Source of the DNA: an uncultured Aquimarina sp.
GTDB lineage: Bacteria; Bacteroidota; Bacteroidia; Flavobacteriales; Flavobacteriaceae
Direction: 5' to 3'
DNA: 64,000 nt
Assembly: GCA_947499005.1 (NCBI GenBank)
Contig: CANMML010000008.1
Coordinates: 80,963 to 144,962, forward strand
Shown: piece by piece, positions 27,001 to 35,028 of the stretch
How the letters are laid out: each line of letters begins with the position of its first letter
Position numbering within the stretch: position 1 is the first letter of the stretch
Notes under the pieces: generated by a model
The model's database searches: none
What the model was told of the DNA's origin: nothing
The model's input: the letters and a program-made list of their open reading frames with translations, nothing else
Translations under genes and position numbers: made by a program

Positions 27001-27144
27001 TCCGATAACAATCGGATAGAGGTAATTGTTAGTAGTACCTTGTAGTGTTGCACTTTAACTGCTTTTTCAGCGTATATAAAACAGCAATTGTGTAACACTA
27101 CCTTTCCAAATCTATCATTCATTAACTAGTACAGAAAAACAAAC
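27001..27144 (+). other. Structured spacer between nirB and nirD
   Basis: Contains a small hairpin TCCGAT-AACA-ATCGGA right after the nirB stop (27001-27016, no T-run). A longer stem follows, GTAGTGTTGCAC (27042-27053) with GTGTAACACTAC (27090-27101): 12 pairs including one G-U and a 36-base loop. The usual operon junction is much shorter; the structure may tune nirD expression or stabilise processed mRNA. No separate promoter was recognised. Confidence 0.45.
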
Positions 27145-27522
27145 ATGGAAAACATTTTAGATAAATATAAAACAGTAGAAGCTTCTAAGGTAAAAGTATG
27201 GTTTGAAGCAGCTAAAGCATCGAATTTCCCCAAAGATGGTGGTGCTTGTATTAAATATAAGGACAAACAAATTGCTGTATTTAACTTCGCTCGTGAAGGG
27301 AAATGGTATGCTTGTCAAAACTTATGCCCTCATAAGATGGAAATGGTATTAAGCCGAGGGATGATCGGGGATGACAAAGGAATTCCTAAAGTGGCTTGTC
27401 CATTACATAAAAAAACTTTTTCTTTGGAAAACGGAGAAAATTTAAATGGAGATATGGATGCTATTGCAACCTACCCTGTTAAGATAGAGAACGATGTTGT
27501 ATATGTAGGATTTACCGAGTAA
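27145..27522 (+). CDS. nirD: Nitrite reductase small subunit, Rieske-type
   Basis: A 125-residue partner of NirB with a Rieske fold. Unlike many proteobacterial NirD proteins, it keeps a full Rieske ligand set: C61 and H63 (CPH) and C85 and H88 (CPLH). It may therefore hold a [2Fe-2S] cluster. It lies downstream of nirB with a structured 144-base gap and is followed by a clear terminator. Confidence 0.92.
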   Translation: MENILDKYKTVEASKVKVWFEAAKASNFPKDGGACIKYKDKQIAVFNFAREGKWYACQNLCPHKMEMVLSRGMIGDDKGIPKVACPLHKKTFSLENGENLNGDMDAIATYPVKIENDVVYVGFTE

Positions 27523-27572
27523 ACCGTAATCAACAAGCACCAACTAAACTATTTACATAAACATCAATGTTT

Positions 27573-27599
27573 AAAAGGCTGCCATATGGTAGCCTTTTT
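27573..27599 (+). terminator. Terminator of the nirBD operon
   Basis: AAGGCTGCC-ATAT-GGTAGCCTT with one mismatch, followed by a T-run. Confidence 0.85.
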
Positions 27600-27662
27600 G
27601 CTTGCGCTTTATTTTCCTATAGTAAATTTTGCACTACCTCATTTCTCTAAATAAAAGATTAC

Positions 27663-27670
27663 TAAATTTG
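27663..27670 (+). promoter_or_regulatory. -7 box TAAATTTG of the DUF4202 gene
   Basis: Exact TAnnTTTG only 4 bases before the ATG at 27675. Transcription would begin at or next to the start codon, so the mRNA may be leaderless. Confidence 0.55.
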
Positions 27671-27674
27671 TTTT

Positions 27675-28259
27675 ATGAATGTAGAATTACTTGAAAAAAC
27701 ATTTGTTGCTATAGACCAAGCAAATAAGAAAGATCCTAATACAGAAATAGTTGATAATGTAAAGGTTCCCAAAGAATTGATCTACGGACAGCGCATGAGC
27801 GAAATGCTTGATATGTTTAAACCTAATGCTAGTGATGCGCTTAAAATTGCAGCACGTGCTCAACATATATGCCGATGGGAAAGCCCTAGATCTAATTATG
27901 AAATGAATCGAAAAGGATATCTATTATGGCGCTCTGAATTGAAAAAATTTCACGCAAAAAAGACTGGGGAAATTATGACTGAATTAGGTTATGATTACAA
28001 GACGATTGAACAAGTAAGTTTTTTACTCCAAAAGAAACAACTGAAACGTAACGAAGAAACACAATGTTTAGAAGACGTTGTTTGCTTAGTTTTTTTAAAA
28101 TATTACTACGAAGCTTTTAGAGTAAAACATAATGATGAAAAAGTAATTGATATTGTCCAAAAGACTTGGAAAAAAATGTCCGAAAAGGGGCATAATGCTG
28201 CATTACAATTAAATTACTCAGAAAAAGGGCTTTCCTTGATCCAACAAGCCCTAGCTTAA
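27675..28259 (+). CDS. DUF4202 family protein
   Basis: A 194-residue soluble protein of the DUF4202 family (PF13875-like), which I recall as often linked to nitrite reductase genes. Visible features: ARAQHICRWESPR near residue 60, GYLLWRSELKKFHA near 80 and LEDVVCLVFLKYY near 140. The spaced H...H...ED pattern within an all-helical protein resembles HD-type metal phosphohydrolases, but this is only a resemblance. No TAAGTA palindrome precedes it. The next gene, the kinase, starts 2 bases after its stop, so the two are one operon. Confidence 0.75.
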   Translation: MNVELLEKTFVAIDQANKKDPNTEIVDNVKVPKELIYGQRMSEMLDMFKPNASDALKIAARAQHICRWESPRSNYEMNRKGYLLWRSELKKFHAKKTGEIMTELGYDYKTIEQVSFLLQKKQLKRNEETQCLEDVVCLVFLKYYYEAFRVKHNDEKVIDIVQKTWKKMSEKGHNAALQLNYSEKGLSLIQQALA

Positions 28260-28261
28260 TT

Positions 28262-30061
28262 ATGACAGAAACTCTAGACAAAAAAACCTTTTACTCACTA
28301 AGGAAAATCTATATGATCGCCTTAGGGTTAATTGCTTTTTTAGTACTCCTTAGCCAAATTTTCATTCAACGCGCGCTATCCCGTAATGATTATGATGCAA
28401 GAATCATAAACATTGCTGGTAGGCAACGTATGCTAAGTCAAAAAATTAGTAAGACTATTTTAATTTGGAATTCCAATATAGAAATCACTAAAGACAATAA
28501 TCAAGAACTTGTCGACGATACTAACGAATGGAGGTTAGCACATTCATTACTAAAAAACAACCTCAACAGTTTAGGTCAGTCTACAGGAAAACAAAGGCTA
28601 TTAGAAAAATTTGAGAAAATTGATATTGAGATAAATCACCTACTAAACTTATCTCAAAACATTCAAAAAAATATAGGTTCTAATGAAATTGAAACCTCTA
28701 AAAGTATAAAAGGATTTCTGCTAGCAGAACCTAGCTTTCTGAAGCACATGAATGATTACGTTTATTTGTATGAAAATTATGTTGAAAGTAAAATCGATCA
28801 AATAAAAACCTTCGAGTTAGCGACATTTATACTGGTATTGTCCATTCTAATTGCTGAAATTCTATTGTTATTTAGACCAGCTGCAAGAAAGATGCGAAAC
28901 ACCATCAAACAACTAATAGCTAGCAATGAACAAGCAATGAATATGGCTGAAAAAGCAAACATTGCAGTAAAACAAAAAAATGAAACTTTAGACGAATTAC
29001 AAATACTTCAGAAAGCAATCAATCAAACGCTTCTCTTTGCCCGAATAGATAAAAAGGGAGTAATTATATCCGCTGGAAAACGGATGAAAGATATGCTGGC
29101 TAAACAACAGAATTACAATCCTGTCATTTATGAAAGCCTAGGGCTGTCTGAAAGTAACCTTAGAGAATTGCAAATGCTCGTTAATTCTCAAAAAGGTAGC
29201 ATTCTAAATCATGAGTATGCCGTTTCTATCAAAAACTCTACTATTGAATGGCTAGATATTTCTGTATTTCCTATTATTAAGAATGAAGGAGTCATTGAAT
29301 ATTTAATGGTATGTTTAGATATCACCAGACGTAAGAAGGCTCAAGAAAATATAGAAGCATTAAGAGATGAAAAGCTAAAGATAGATACAGCACTCCAAAA
29401 ATCTAAAGCCAGTCTTATCGTAGAAGCACAAGAAGAGGAGCGTAAACGTATTGCTAAAGACATTCACGATAGTATAGGCCAAATGTTAACAGCTCTAAAA
29501 TTCAATATTGAGTCTTTAAATACAGAAGAAATAAATGTATTAAATGATAAAATTAAAGTTTTAAAGGAACAAACCAGAAATATCATTCTAGGAGTACGAA
29601 TGGCTACTTTTAATCTGACTCCCCCAGAGTTATTGGACTATGGAATCGTAACTGCCATTGGTAAAATGGTAACTCAATTAAATAAATTCAGCAAAGCCGA
29701 AATTATTTTCAATAGTGACGCCTCAAAACAACTTCGATTTGACAGCCTTATAGAAACAAATTTGTATCGAGTAACTCAAGAAAGCATTAATAATGCTATT
29801 AAATATGCCCAGGCATCATACATAGTAGTTTCTATGAAAACAAGCCAAGAGATGTTAAGCATTACAGTAACAGATAATGGAAAAGGGTTTGATAAAACCA
29901 AAATTGCTCAGAAACCAAAAGGAGGTTCTGAAGGAGGAATGGGCTTATTTTTCATGAAAGAGCGCATGGAATATATTAATGGACGTATTTTCATTAATTC
30001 GCAACCTGGTAATGGGTCTAGAGTAGTAATTAATATGCCTCTAGAAGTACAAACAATCTAA
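28262..30061 (+). CDS. PilJ-PAS sensor histidine kinase (NarX-like)
   Basis: A 599-residue membrane kinase. TM1 at about 16-36; periplasmic PilJ-type sensor with NIAGRQRMLSQ at 50-60; TM2 at about 187-205. A coiled linker and a PAS-like domain (about 250-360) follow, then a HisKA_3 domain with phospho-acceptor His402 (RKRIAKDIHDSIGQ) and a HATPase domain (QESINNAIKYA, DNGKGFD, GGMGLFFMKERM). This is the NarX/NarL-type kinase class, matching the regulator at 20656. Expected to sense nitrate or nitrite in the periplasm. Cotranscribed with the DUF4202 gene; its stop overlaps the convergent moeA end by 4 bases. Confidence 0.88.
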   Translation: MTETLDKKTFYSLRKIYMIALGLIAFLVLLSQIFIQRALSRNDYDARIINIAGRQRMLSQKISKTILIWNSNIEITKDNNQELVDDTNEWRLAHSLLKNNLNSLGQSTGKQRLLEKFEKIDIEINHLLNLSQNIQKNIGSNEIETSKSIKGFLLAEPSFLKHMNDYVYLYENYVESKIDQIKTFELATFILVLSILIAEILLLFRPAARKMRNTIKQLIASNEQAMNMAEKANIAVKQKNETLDELQILQKAINQTLLFARIDKKGVIISAGKRMKDMLAKQQNYNPVIYESLGLSESNLRELQMLVNSQKGSILNHEYAVSIKNSTIEWLDISVFPIIKNEGVIEYLMVCLDITRRKKAQENIEALRDEKLKIDTALQKSKASLIVEAQEEERKRIAKDIHDSIGQMLTALKFNIESLNTEEINVLNDKIKVLKEQTRNIILGVRMATFNLTPPELLDYGIVTAIGKMVTQLNKFSKAEIIFNSDASKQLRFDSLIETNLYRVTQESINNAIKYAQASYIVVSMKTSQEMLSITVTDNGKGFDKTKIAQKPKGGSEGGMGLFFMKERMEYINGRIFINSQPGNGSRVVINMPLEVQTI

Positions 30062-31239
30062 AGAGGAATAACTTCTACTAATGCTCCTTCTTTAATTTCT
30101 GTACTGTATTCTGGGAAGAATATGTAAGCGTTGGCTTCAATAAAAGCAGCGATCATAGCTGAACTCTGTTGATTCATTACAGAAACGCTCATATCATTAG
30201 AATCTACATATGCCTTTAAAAACTGGGCTCTAATGCCCTTGACGGTATAATCATGCGAAAGAGGTAATTTTTTCCTTTTTAAATGGATCTCTTTAGACCC
30301 CATAAACTTTTTAAGCAATGGCTGAACATACATATAAAAGCAAGTCAGTGCTGATGCAGGATTACCTGGCAATCCATACACAAAACTGTCTTTATTCTTT
30401 CCGAAGAAAAGAGGTTTCCCTGGCTTTTGCTTGATCTTATAAAAAATCTCTTCTGTTCCTAAGGCCCTTAAAGCTTTACCAACGAAATCATAATCCCCTA
30501 CAGAAATTCCTCCACTAACCAATACAACATCATCATTTTGTAGTGCTGTTTTTAAAACAGCTTCTGTAGCTTGGTAATTATCTTCAACTTTTAAAATCGT
30601 AACCTCATCAATTCCTAATTGATTGAGTTCAGACTTTAATAAAATTGAATTGCTCTCGTAAATCTTACCTGTCGAATATGGAGTGTTAATAGAAATAAGT
30701 TCACTTCCCGTAACTACAATAGCAACTTTTGGTTTTCGGTATACTTTAACCTCTCTTATTCCTAAGCTAATTAGATAGCTTAATGCTGCTGGATTCAAAT
30801 GAGTCTGAGGGAATAAAACCTCCTGCCCTTGTAAGCATTGTTCTCCTAAAGGTCTAATATTTTGATTTGAAAAAGGAATTTCTTCCAGAATGATATTAGA
30901 ATCACTCAATCGATTTACTTTTTCTTGCATAATTACAGCATCCGCACTATCAGGAACAGCTGCTCCTGTAAAAATTCGGACTGCTTCTCCTGATTTTAAA
31001 TCATACGAATGGCTATCACCTGCCTTCGCCTCCCCTATTAACGTATAAGCTGTACTTCCTTCTAATATACTGACAGCGTATCCATCCATTGCAGATTGAC
31101 GAAATGGCGGCATATTAATTTTAGATATAGCAGTCTCAGCTAAAGTAAATCCTAAAGCTTCGGAGGTCGGAATAGTAATCACTGTCCCTAAAGATGCTCG
31201 TTGCTCTACTAAACGCAGCGCTTCTTCTACAGCAATCAT
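30058..31239 (-). CDS. moeA: Molybdopterin molybdenumtransferase
   Basis: Inserts molybdate into molybdopterin to finish the molybdenum cofactor. Signature segments PPFRQSAMDGYA (about 42-53), GEAVRIFTGAAVP and GGISVGDYDFV are present; 393 residues is normal. It is the only molybdenum cofactor gene in the window and shows that a molybdoenzyme exists in the cell, most simply a nitrate reductase encoded elsewhere. Convergent with the kinase. Confidence 0.94.
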   Translation of the reverse strand: MIAVEEALRLVEQRASLGTVITIPTSEALGFTLAETAISKINMPPFRQSAMDGYAVSILEGSTAYTLIGEAKAGDSHSYDLKSGEAVRIFTGAAVPDSADAVIMQEKVNRLSDSNIILEEIPFSNQNIRPLGEQCLQGQEVLFPQTHLNPAALSYLISLGIREVKVYRKPKVAIVVTGSELISINTPYSTGKIYESNSILLKSELNQLGIDEVTILKVEDNYQATEAVLKTALQNDDVVLVSGGISVGDYDFVGKALRALGTEEIFYKIKQKPGKPLFFGKNKDSFVYGLPGNPASALTCFYMYVQPLLKKFMGSKEIHLKRKKLPLSHDYTVKGIRAQFLKAYVDSNDMSVSVMNQQSSAMIAAFIEANAYIFFPEYSTEIKEGALVEVIPL

Positions 31240-31250
31240 TCAAAAATCAT

Positions 31251-32138
31251 TTATTGTTGTGAAAGACAATCTGCAAACTTCAATGCAAATTTTTCTGCAA
31301 TTTCATTCACTCTATCTACATAGAACACCTTAGTATCTGATAGATTCTCACTATTGATATCTTCTATTTCTCGATAGAAATTGACACGCAATTCATTTAA
31401 ATCTACATCACAACCTATAGAATGTAATAACTTCTCGTAGTTCTTTTTTATATTATTTATTGCCGTTTCGGCATTCACTTTCACCTTTTTTTGACGTAAA
31501 AGCTCTGTTTCTCTTTCTCTACGCAACTTCTCTTCTAACAATTTTTGTTGAGCCAATTGTTGTTGAATACGACGTTGCTCTTGTAAAAGGTTTTTCTGCT
31601 TTTCTAATAAAACTTGCTTTTGCTGTTCGATCTCATTATTTTGATACTGCCTTTCTCCATAAGTGGCATAATTATTAGAACTGGCTACAGGTCGTGTTTC
31701 TTGATAGGTATCGTAGTTTGGCTGAGAAGGTCTACTTTTACCCCTAGCACTCATAATTTCATCTATAGGAATGTTACTACACAATGATAATGCATTCATC
31801 ATTTGTCTAGCGCTTTCCATAGCTCTTTTAGAATAGTACCTCGCTTCTTCCCATGAAGTTTGTTCTAAACATTTTTCTGCTGCCGAATATCCTTTGTACG
31901 CATAGTCCGAAGCCTCTGCACACTCACAATCTATGGTAATCGATTCTACTTCCGAAAAAACCTCTAAGGCTTTTTCTGACCATTCCTGTACGTGTTCCAT
32001 ATTTGTAGCCTCGTACGCATTTTCGGTATGCGCTATACTATAGCTTGCCGGACTAAAAGCATCATCACAAGATACCTGTGCCTGACTTTTTAAAATAAAA
32101 AATAGACTACTCAGTAATATTAACAAATGTTTGGCCAT
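31251..32138 (-). CDS. Exported coiled-coil protein of unknown function
   Basis: A 295-residue protein with a signal peptide (1-20, ending KSQAQ), then a Cys-containing helical region (SCDDAF, DCECAEASDYAYKGY, AEKCLEQTSWEEARYYSK). A strong coiled coil rich in Gln/Glu/Arg follows (about 165-225: QQKQVLLEKQKNLLQEQRR...). The C-terminal domain ends KFADCLSQQ. I do not recognise a known domain. It lies 11 bases upstream of moeA on the same strand, so they may be co-transcribed, but there is no reason to link it to cofactor synthesis. Confidence 0.7.
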   Translation of the reverse strand: MAKHLLILLSSLFFILKSQAQVSCDDAFSPASYSIAHTENAYEATNMEHVQEWSEKALEVFSEVESITIDCECAEASDYAYKGYSAAEKCLEQTSWEEARYYSKRAMESARQMMNALSLCSNIPIDEIMSARGKSRPSQPNYDTYQETRPVASSNNYATYGERQYQNNEIEQQKQVLLEKQKNLLQEQRRIQQQLAQQKLLEEKLRRERETELLRQKKVKVNAETAINNIKKNYEKLLHSIGCDVDLNELRVNFYREIEDINSENLSDTKVFYVDRVNEIAEKFALKFADCLSQQ

Positions 32139-32281
32139 GATTCTTCTGATTTAGAGGTTACCAAATATATTGGAATTCAACCACAAAAACAATTCCATGA
32201 TTAGACAAAAGACTTAAAAATATCGATATAAATCATGAAAGTATTCTAGAAACCTAACGACATTAGTGTATATTTAGAGGT

Positions 32282-32791
32282 ATGAATAACGAAATAATAG
32301 CAGCTGTTAACTATAATTTAAATCAGGCTAACGAACTTTTGACACAAATCGATACTGAAACGTATACTAATGAATCCGTTGGCCCATTCTTTTCTAGTAT
32401 TGGTTCGCACCTTAGACATACGCTAGATTTTTTCAATTGTTTGATTGATGGACTTGATGGTAATAAAATCGATTTAACAGCTCGTAAAAGAGATAATAAG
32501 ATCGCCACTGACATAAATACGGCGAAGACTTTAATCCAAAATATTCAGGAAACTCTTTTTCGTTTTAAAGACATTAACACCAATTACCTTGTACATGTAA
32601 CAGACAATTTGGGACAGGGTAATACTGAAATTAATTATACTTTAGAAAGCGTATTATCTCACGCCAACAGCCACATGATTCATCATTTTGCAATGATTGG
32701 ATATATCCTGCACGCTTTAGATGCCAAAGTAAATATAGAAGGCTTTGGGTATAATGCATCTACCCCTCAAGAACAGAGAAAGGGGAATTAG
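32282..32791 (+). CDS. DinB-like metal-binding four-helix protein
   Basis: A 169-residue protein of the DinB/YfiT superfamily. Candidate metal-binding His residues: H43 and H46 (GSHLRHTLDFF) and H127, H131, H134, H135 (SHANSHMIHHF). Members are often thiol-dependent S-transferases or of unknown role; the substrate is not known here. It appears to be a single-gene unit. Confidence 0.75.
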   Translation: MNNEIIAAVNYNLNQANELLTQIDTETYTNESVGPFFSSIGSHLRHTLDFFNCLIDGLDGNKIDLTARKRDNKIATDINTAKTLIQNIQETLFRFKDINTNYLVHVTDNLGQGNTEINYTLESVLSHANSHMIHHFAMIGYILHALDAKVNIEGFGYNASTPQEQRKGN

Positions 32792-32910
32792 GAAAGTTAA
32801 AATTCTTAATCAAACTATGTATAATTAAAATAATCTAAAATTCTTTTTTATTTATCGGCACTCGCTTAAATCATTTTTTTAGGTTAATCATATAAATTCA
32901 TATTATAACC

Positions 32911-32918
32911 TACCTTTG
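32911..32918 (+). promoter_or_regulatory. -7 box TACCTTTG of the helicase gene
   Basis: Exact TAnnTTTG, 17 bases before the GTG start at 32936, supporting that start. Confidence 0.6.
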
Positions 32919-32935
32919 CAGATAAATTTTTTCTA

Positions 32936-34291
32936 GTGAATTTTTCTGATTTAAATTTAAATACTCCGCTCTTAAATGCTTTAGAGGATTTAGGCTTTGA
33001 AACGCCTACTCCTATTCAACAAGAATCATTTTCAGTAATCATGTCTGGAAAAGATGTAGTGGGTATTGCCCAAACGGGTACAGGTAAGACATTGGCTTAC
33101 ACTTTACCTATTCTAAGAATGCTAGCCTATAGTGATAAACGAATTCCTCGTGTTTTGATCATGGTTCCTACTCGTGAATTGGTAAATCAGGTTGTAGATG
33201 AAGTTGAGAAATTAGCTAAATATCAAAACCACACTGTTTTAGGTGTTTATGGTGGCACTAATATCAATACACAAAAAAAGGCTCTTGTAGAAGGTTGTGA
33301 TATTATTGTAGCGACACCAGGTCGTTTATATGATTTGGCTTTAGCCAAAGCTGTTAATTTAAAAACCATTCAAAAACTAATCGTTGATGAAGTAGATGTA
33401 ATGCTAGATCTAGGTTTCAAGTTTCAAATTGAAAACATTATCGAGTTACTTCCTATTAAAAGGCAGAGCATCTTATTTTCGGCTACTATGACTGAAAAAG
33501 TCGAAAACATTATCAAAGATTCTTTTATAGAGCCCTCCACAATTTCTGTAGCTATAAGTGGAACTCCGCTAGCCAACATAACGCAAGAAGGGTATCAAGT
33601 CCAAAATTTTTACACCAAACTGAATTTACTTCAATACCTACTTGAAGATTCAGAAACCTATCATAAGGTAATTGTCTTCGGAAGTAACAAACGTATGGTA
33701 GATCGAATTTTTGAGGGAATTGGAATGCATTTCCCTGAACAAATTGCAGTTATTCATTCCAATAAAACCCAAAACTACAGAGAGCGAAGCATTAAACAGT
33801 TTGAAGCTGGAGAAAAACGCATTTTAGTTGCTACGGATGTTATGGCTCGTGGTATCGATATTGAAAGTGTCAGTCATGTTATCAATGTAGACACCCCTTC
33901 TTATCCCGAAAATTACATTCATAGAATTGGACGTACAGGACGAGCAGAAAAAAAGGGTCATGCTATTGTAATGACTACAGAAAAAGAAACATTGTTTCTT
34001 GAAGATATCGAAAAGTTAATGCAAATGGAAATTATACAACTTCCATTCCCTGAAGATGTTGAAATTTCTTCAGAATTAACTCCTGATGAACGTCCCAAAA
34101 TTAAAGAAATCGACACAACACGTCGTAAAAAGAGAAGTAAAGCTCCCGAAAAAGGCACTTCTTTTCATGAAAAGAAGGACAAAAACAAAAAAGAAAATCT
34201 TGGAGGAAGCTACCGAAGAGAGATGGCTAAAAAATATAAGAAACCTAAGACAAAAGGGGATAAAAATTTTAACAAAAAGTTTAAGAAATAA
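32936..34291 (+). CDS. DEAD-box family RNA helicase with DEVD motif II
   Basis: ATP-dependent RNA helicase. Q motif TPTPIQQ, Walker A AQTGTGKT, motif Ib TPGRLYD, motif II VDEVD (Val in place of Ala of DEAD), motif III SAT, motif VI HRIGRTGR. A basic Lys-rich tail (about 395-451) probably binds RNA. The start is GTG: there is no ATG in frame before residue 50, and the Q-motif region needs the N-terminus. Role in ribosome assembly or mRNA decay is the usual expectation for the family. Confidence 0.93.
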   Translation: MNFSDLNLNTPLLNALEDLGFETPTPIQQESFSVIMSGKDVVGIAQTGTGKTLAYTLPILRMLAYSDKRIPRVLIMVPTRELVNQVVDEVEKLAKYQNHTVLGVYGGTNINTQKKALVEGCDIIVATPGRLYDLALAKAVNLKTIQKLIVDEVDVMLDLGFKFQIENIIELLPIKRQSILFSATMTEKVENIIKDSFIEPSTISVAISGTPLANITQEGYQVQNFYTKLNLLQYLLEDSETYHKVIVFGSNKRMVDRIFEGIGMHFPEQIAVIHSNKTQNYRERSIKQFEAGEKRILVATDVMARGIDIESVSHVINVDTPSYPENYIHRIGRTGRAEKKGHAIVMTTEKETLFLEDIEKLMQMEIIQLPFPEDVEISSELTPDERPKIKEIDTTRRKKRSKAPEKGTSFHEKKDKNKKENLGGSYRREMAKKYKKPKTKGDKNFNKKFKK

Positions 34292-34306
34292 TTTTAAGAA
34301 TTCTTG

Positions 34307-34348
34307 AATCAACTACCTCTAGGTCTAAAGCTCCAGAGGTAGTTGATT
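34307..34348. terminator. Bidirectional terminator after the helicase gene
   Basis: Perfect 14-base arms AATCAACTACCTCT and AGAGGTAGTTGATT with a 14-base loop, between two convergent genes. Confidence 0.85.
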
Positions 34349-34352
34349 GAAA

Positions 34353-34943
34353 TTATTTTTTCAAAATCAATTCTATAGTTCCCCTGTGATTCCCGTCACA
34401 ATCTGTACCTGTTATATCAAACAAGATTTGATTGTCTTTTTTCAACTCTCCTTGACCATTAAATTCACCCCTACAAGTCGGAGGTGTTTCAATAAATTTT
34501 AAAGAAGCTTTGTTATCCGCAGTAATAGTTATTGTAATAGGGCCAATATCAAACTTAGGGCTATTTTCGCTTTGTTTCCATAAAAATGATCCATTAAGTT
34601 CTCCATTATCAGCAACTTCTAAAACAAGTTCACTAAAACTATTATCAGTATCGTTAGAAAAAGTCTTATTCGTATCTGTGGTACTGTTCCATATTAATTG
34701 GTATGTTCCTACACTCAATACAAAACTTTCAACTTCACATTTTTCACAGACTCCCCCACAGTCGATTTCCACTTCGTCTTGGTTCATTATGCCATCACTA
34801 CAAGTAGCAACAACCTCCTTCTCTTCTGGCGCACCATCATCATTGTCACTACATGAAAATAAGATCGTACAAGATAAAATTGCCAAAAGCAATTTTAAAA
34901 TTGATGTTACCCAGTTAAACGAATTACATTTTAAGCTAATCAT
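34353..34943 (-). CDS. Lipoprotein with DG-NQDE-DCGG-C-C motif
   Basis: A 196-residue secreted lipoprotein. Signal with lipobox Cys near residue 30 (SCTILFSCSDNDDG). Then the cysteine motif CSDGIMNQDEVEIDCGGVCEKC, common in extracellular Bacteroidota and Planctomycetes proteins, and a beta-rich domain (about 75-196) with two more Cys. Possibly a lipocalin-like fold (LSVGTYQLIWNST...GTIELIL). Function unknown. The first in-frame ATG sits 13 residues before the hydrophobic stretch, and a shorter start is possible. Confidence 0.65.
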   Translation of the reverse strand: MISLKCNSFNWVTSILKLLLAILSCTILFSCSDNDDGAPEEKEVVATCSDGIMNQDEVEIDCGGVCEKCEVESFVLSVGTYQLIWNSTTDTNKTFSNDTDNSFSELVLEVADNGELNGSFLWKQSENSPKFDIGPITITITADNKASLKFIETPPTCRGEFNGQGELKKDNQILFDITGTDCDGNHRGTIELILKK

Positions 34944-35028
34944 AAATTTATGTTTTAAAGTTTTACTTGGTGTAAATAAATGATGCTTAAATCTGCCTTT
35001 CGACCGTTTGTATGTATTCGCACCTTTT

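Noticed and set aside
27001..27016. TCCGAT-AACA-ATCGGA as a terminator between nirB and nirD
   Set aside because: Stem of only 6 bp and no T-run; the nirBD genes form one enzyme and a clear terminator follows nirD.
34510..34983. 157-codon plus-strand frame over the lipoprotein gene
   Set aside because: The minus-strand frame has a lipobox and a conserved Cys motif; the plus-strand frame has none.
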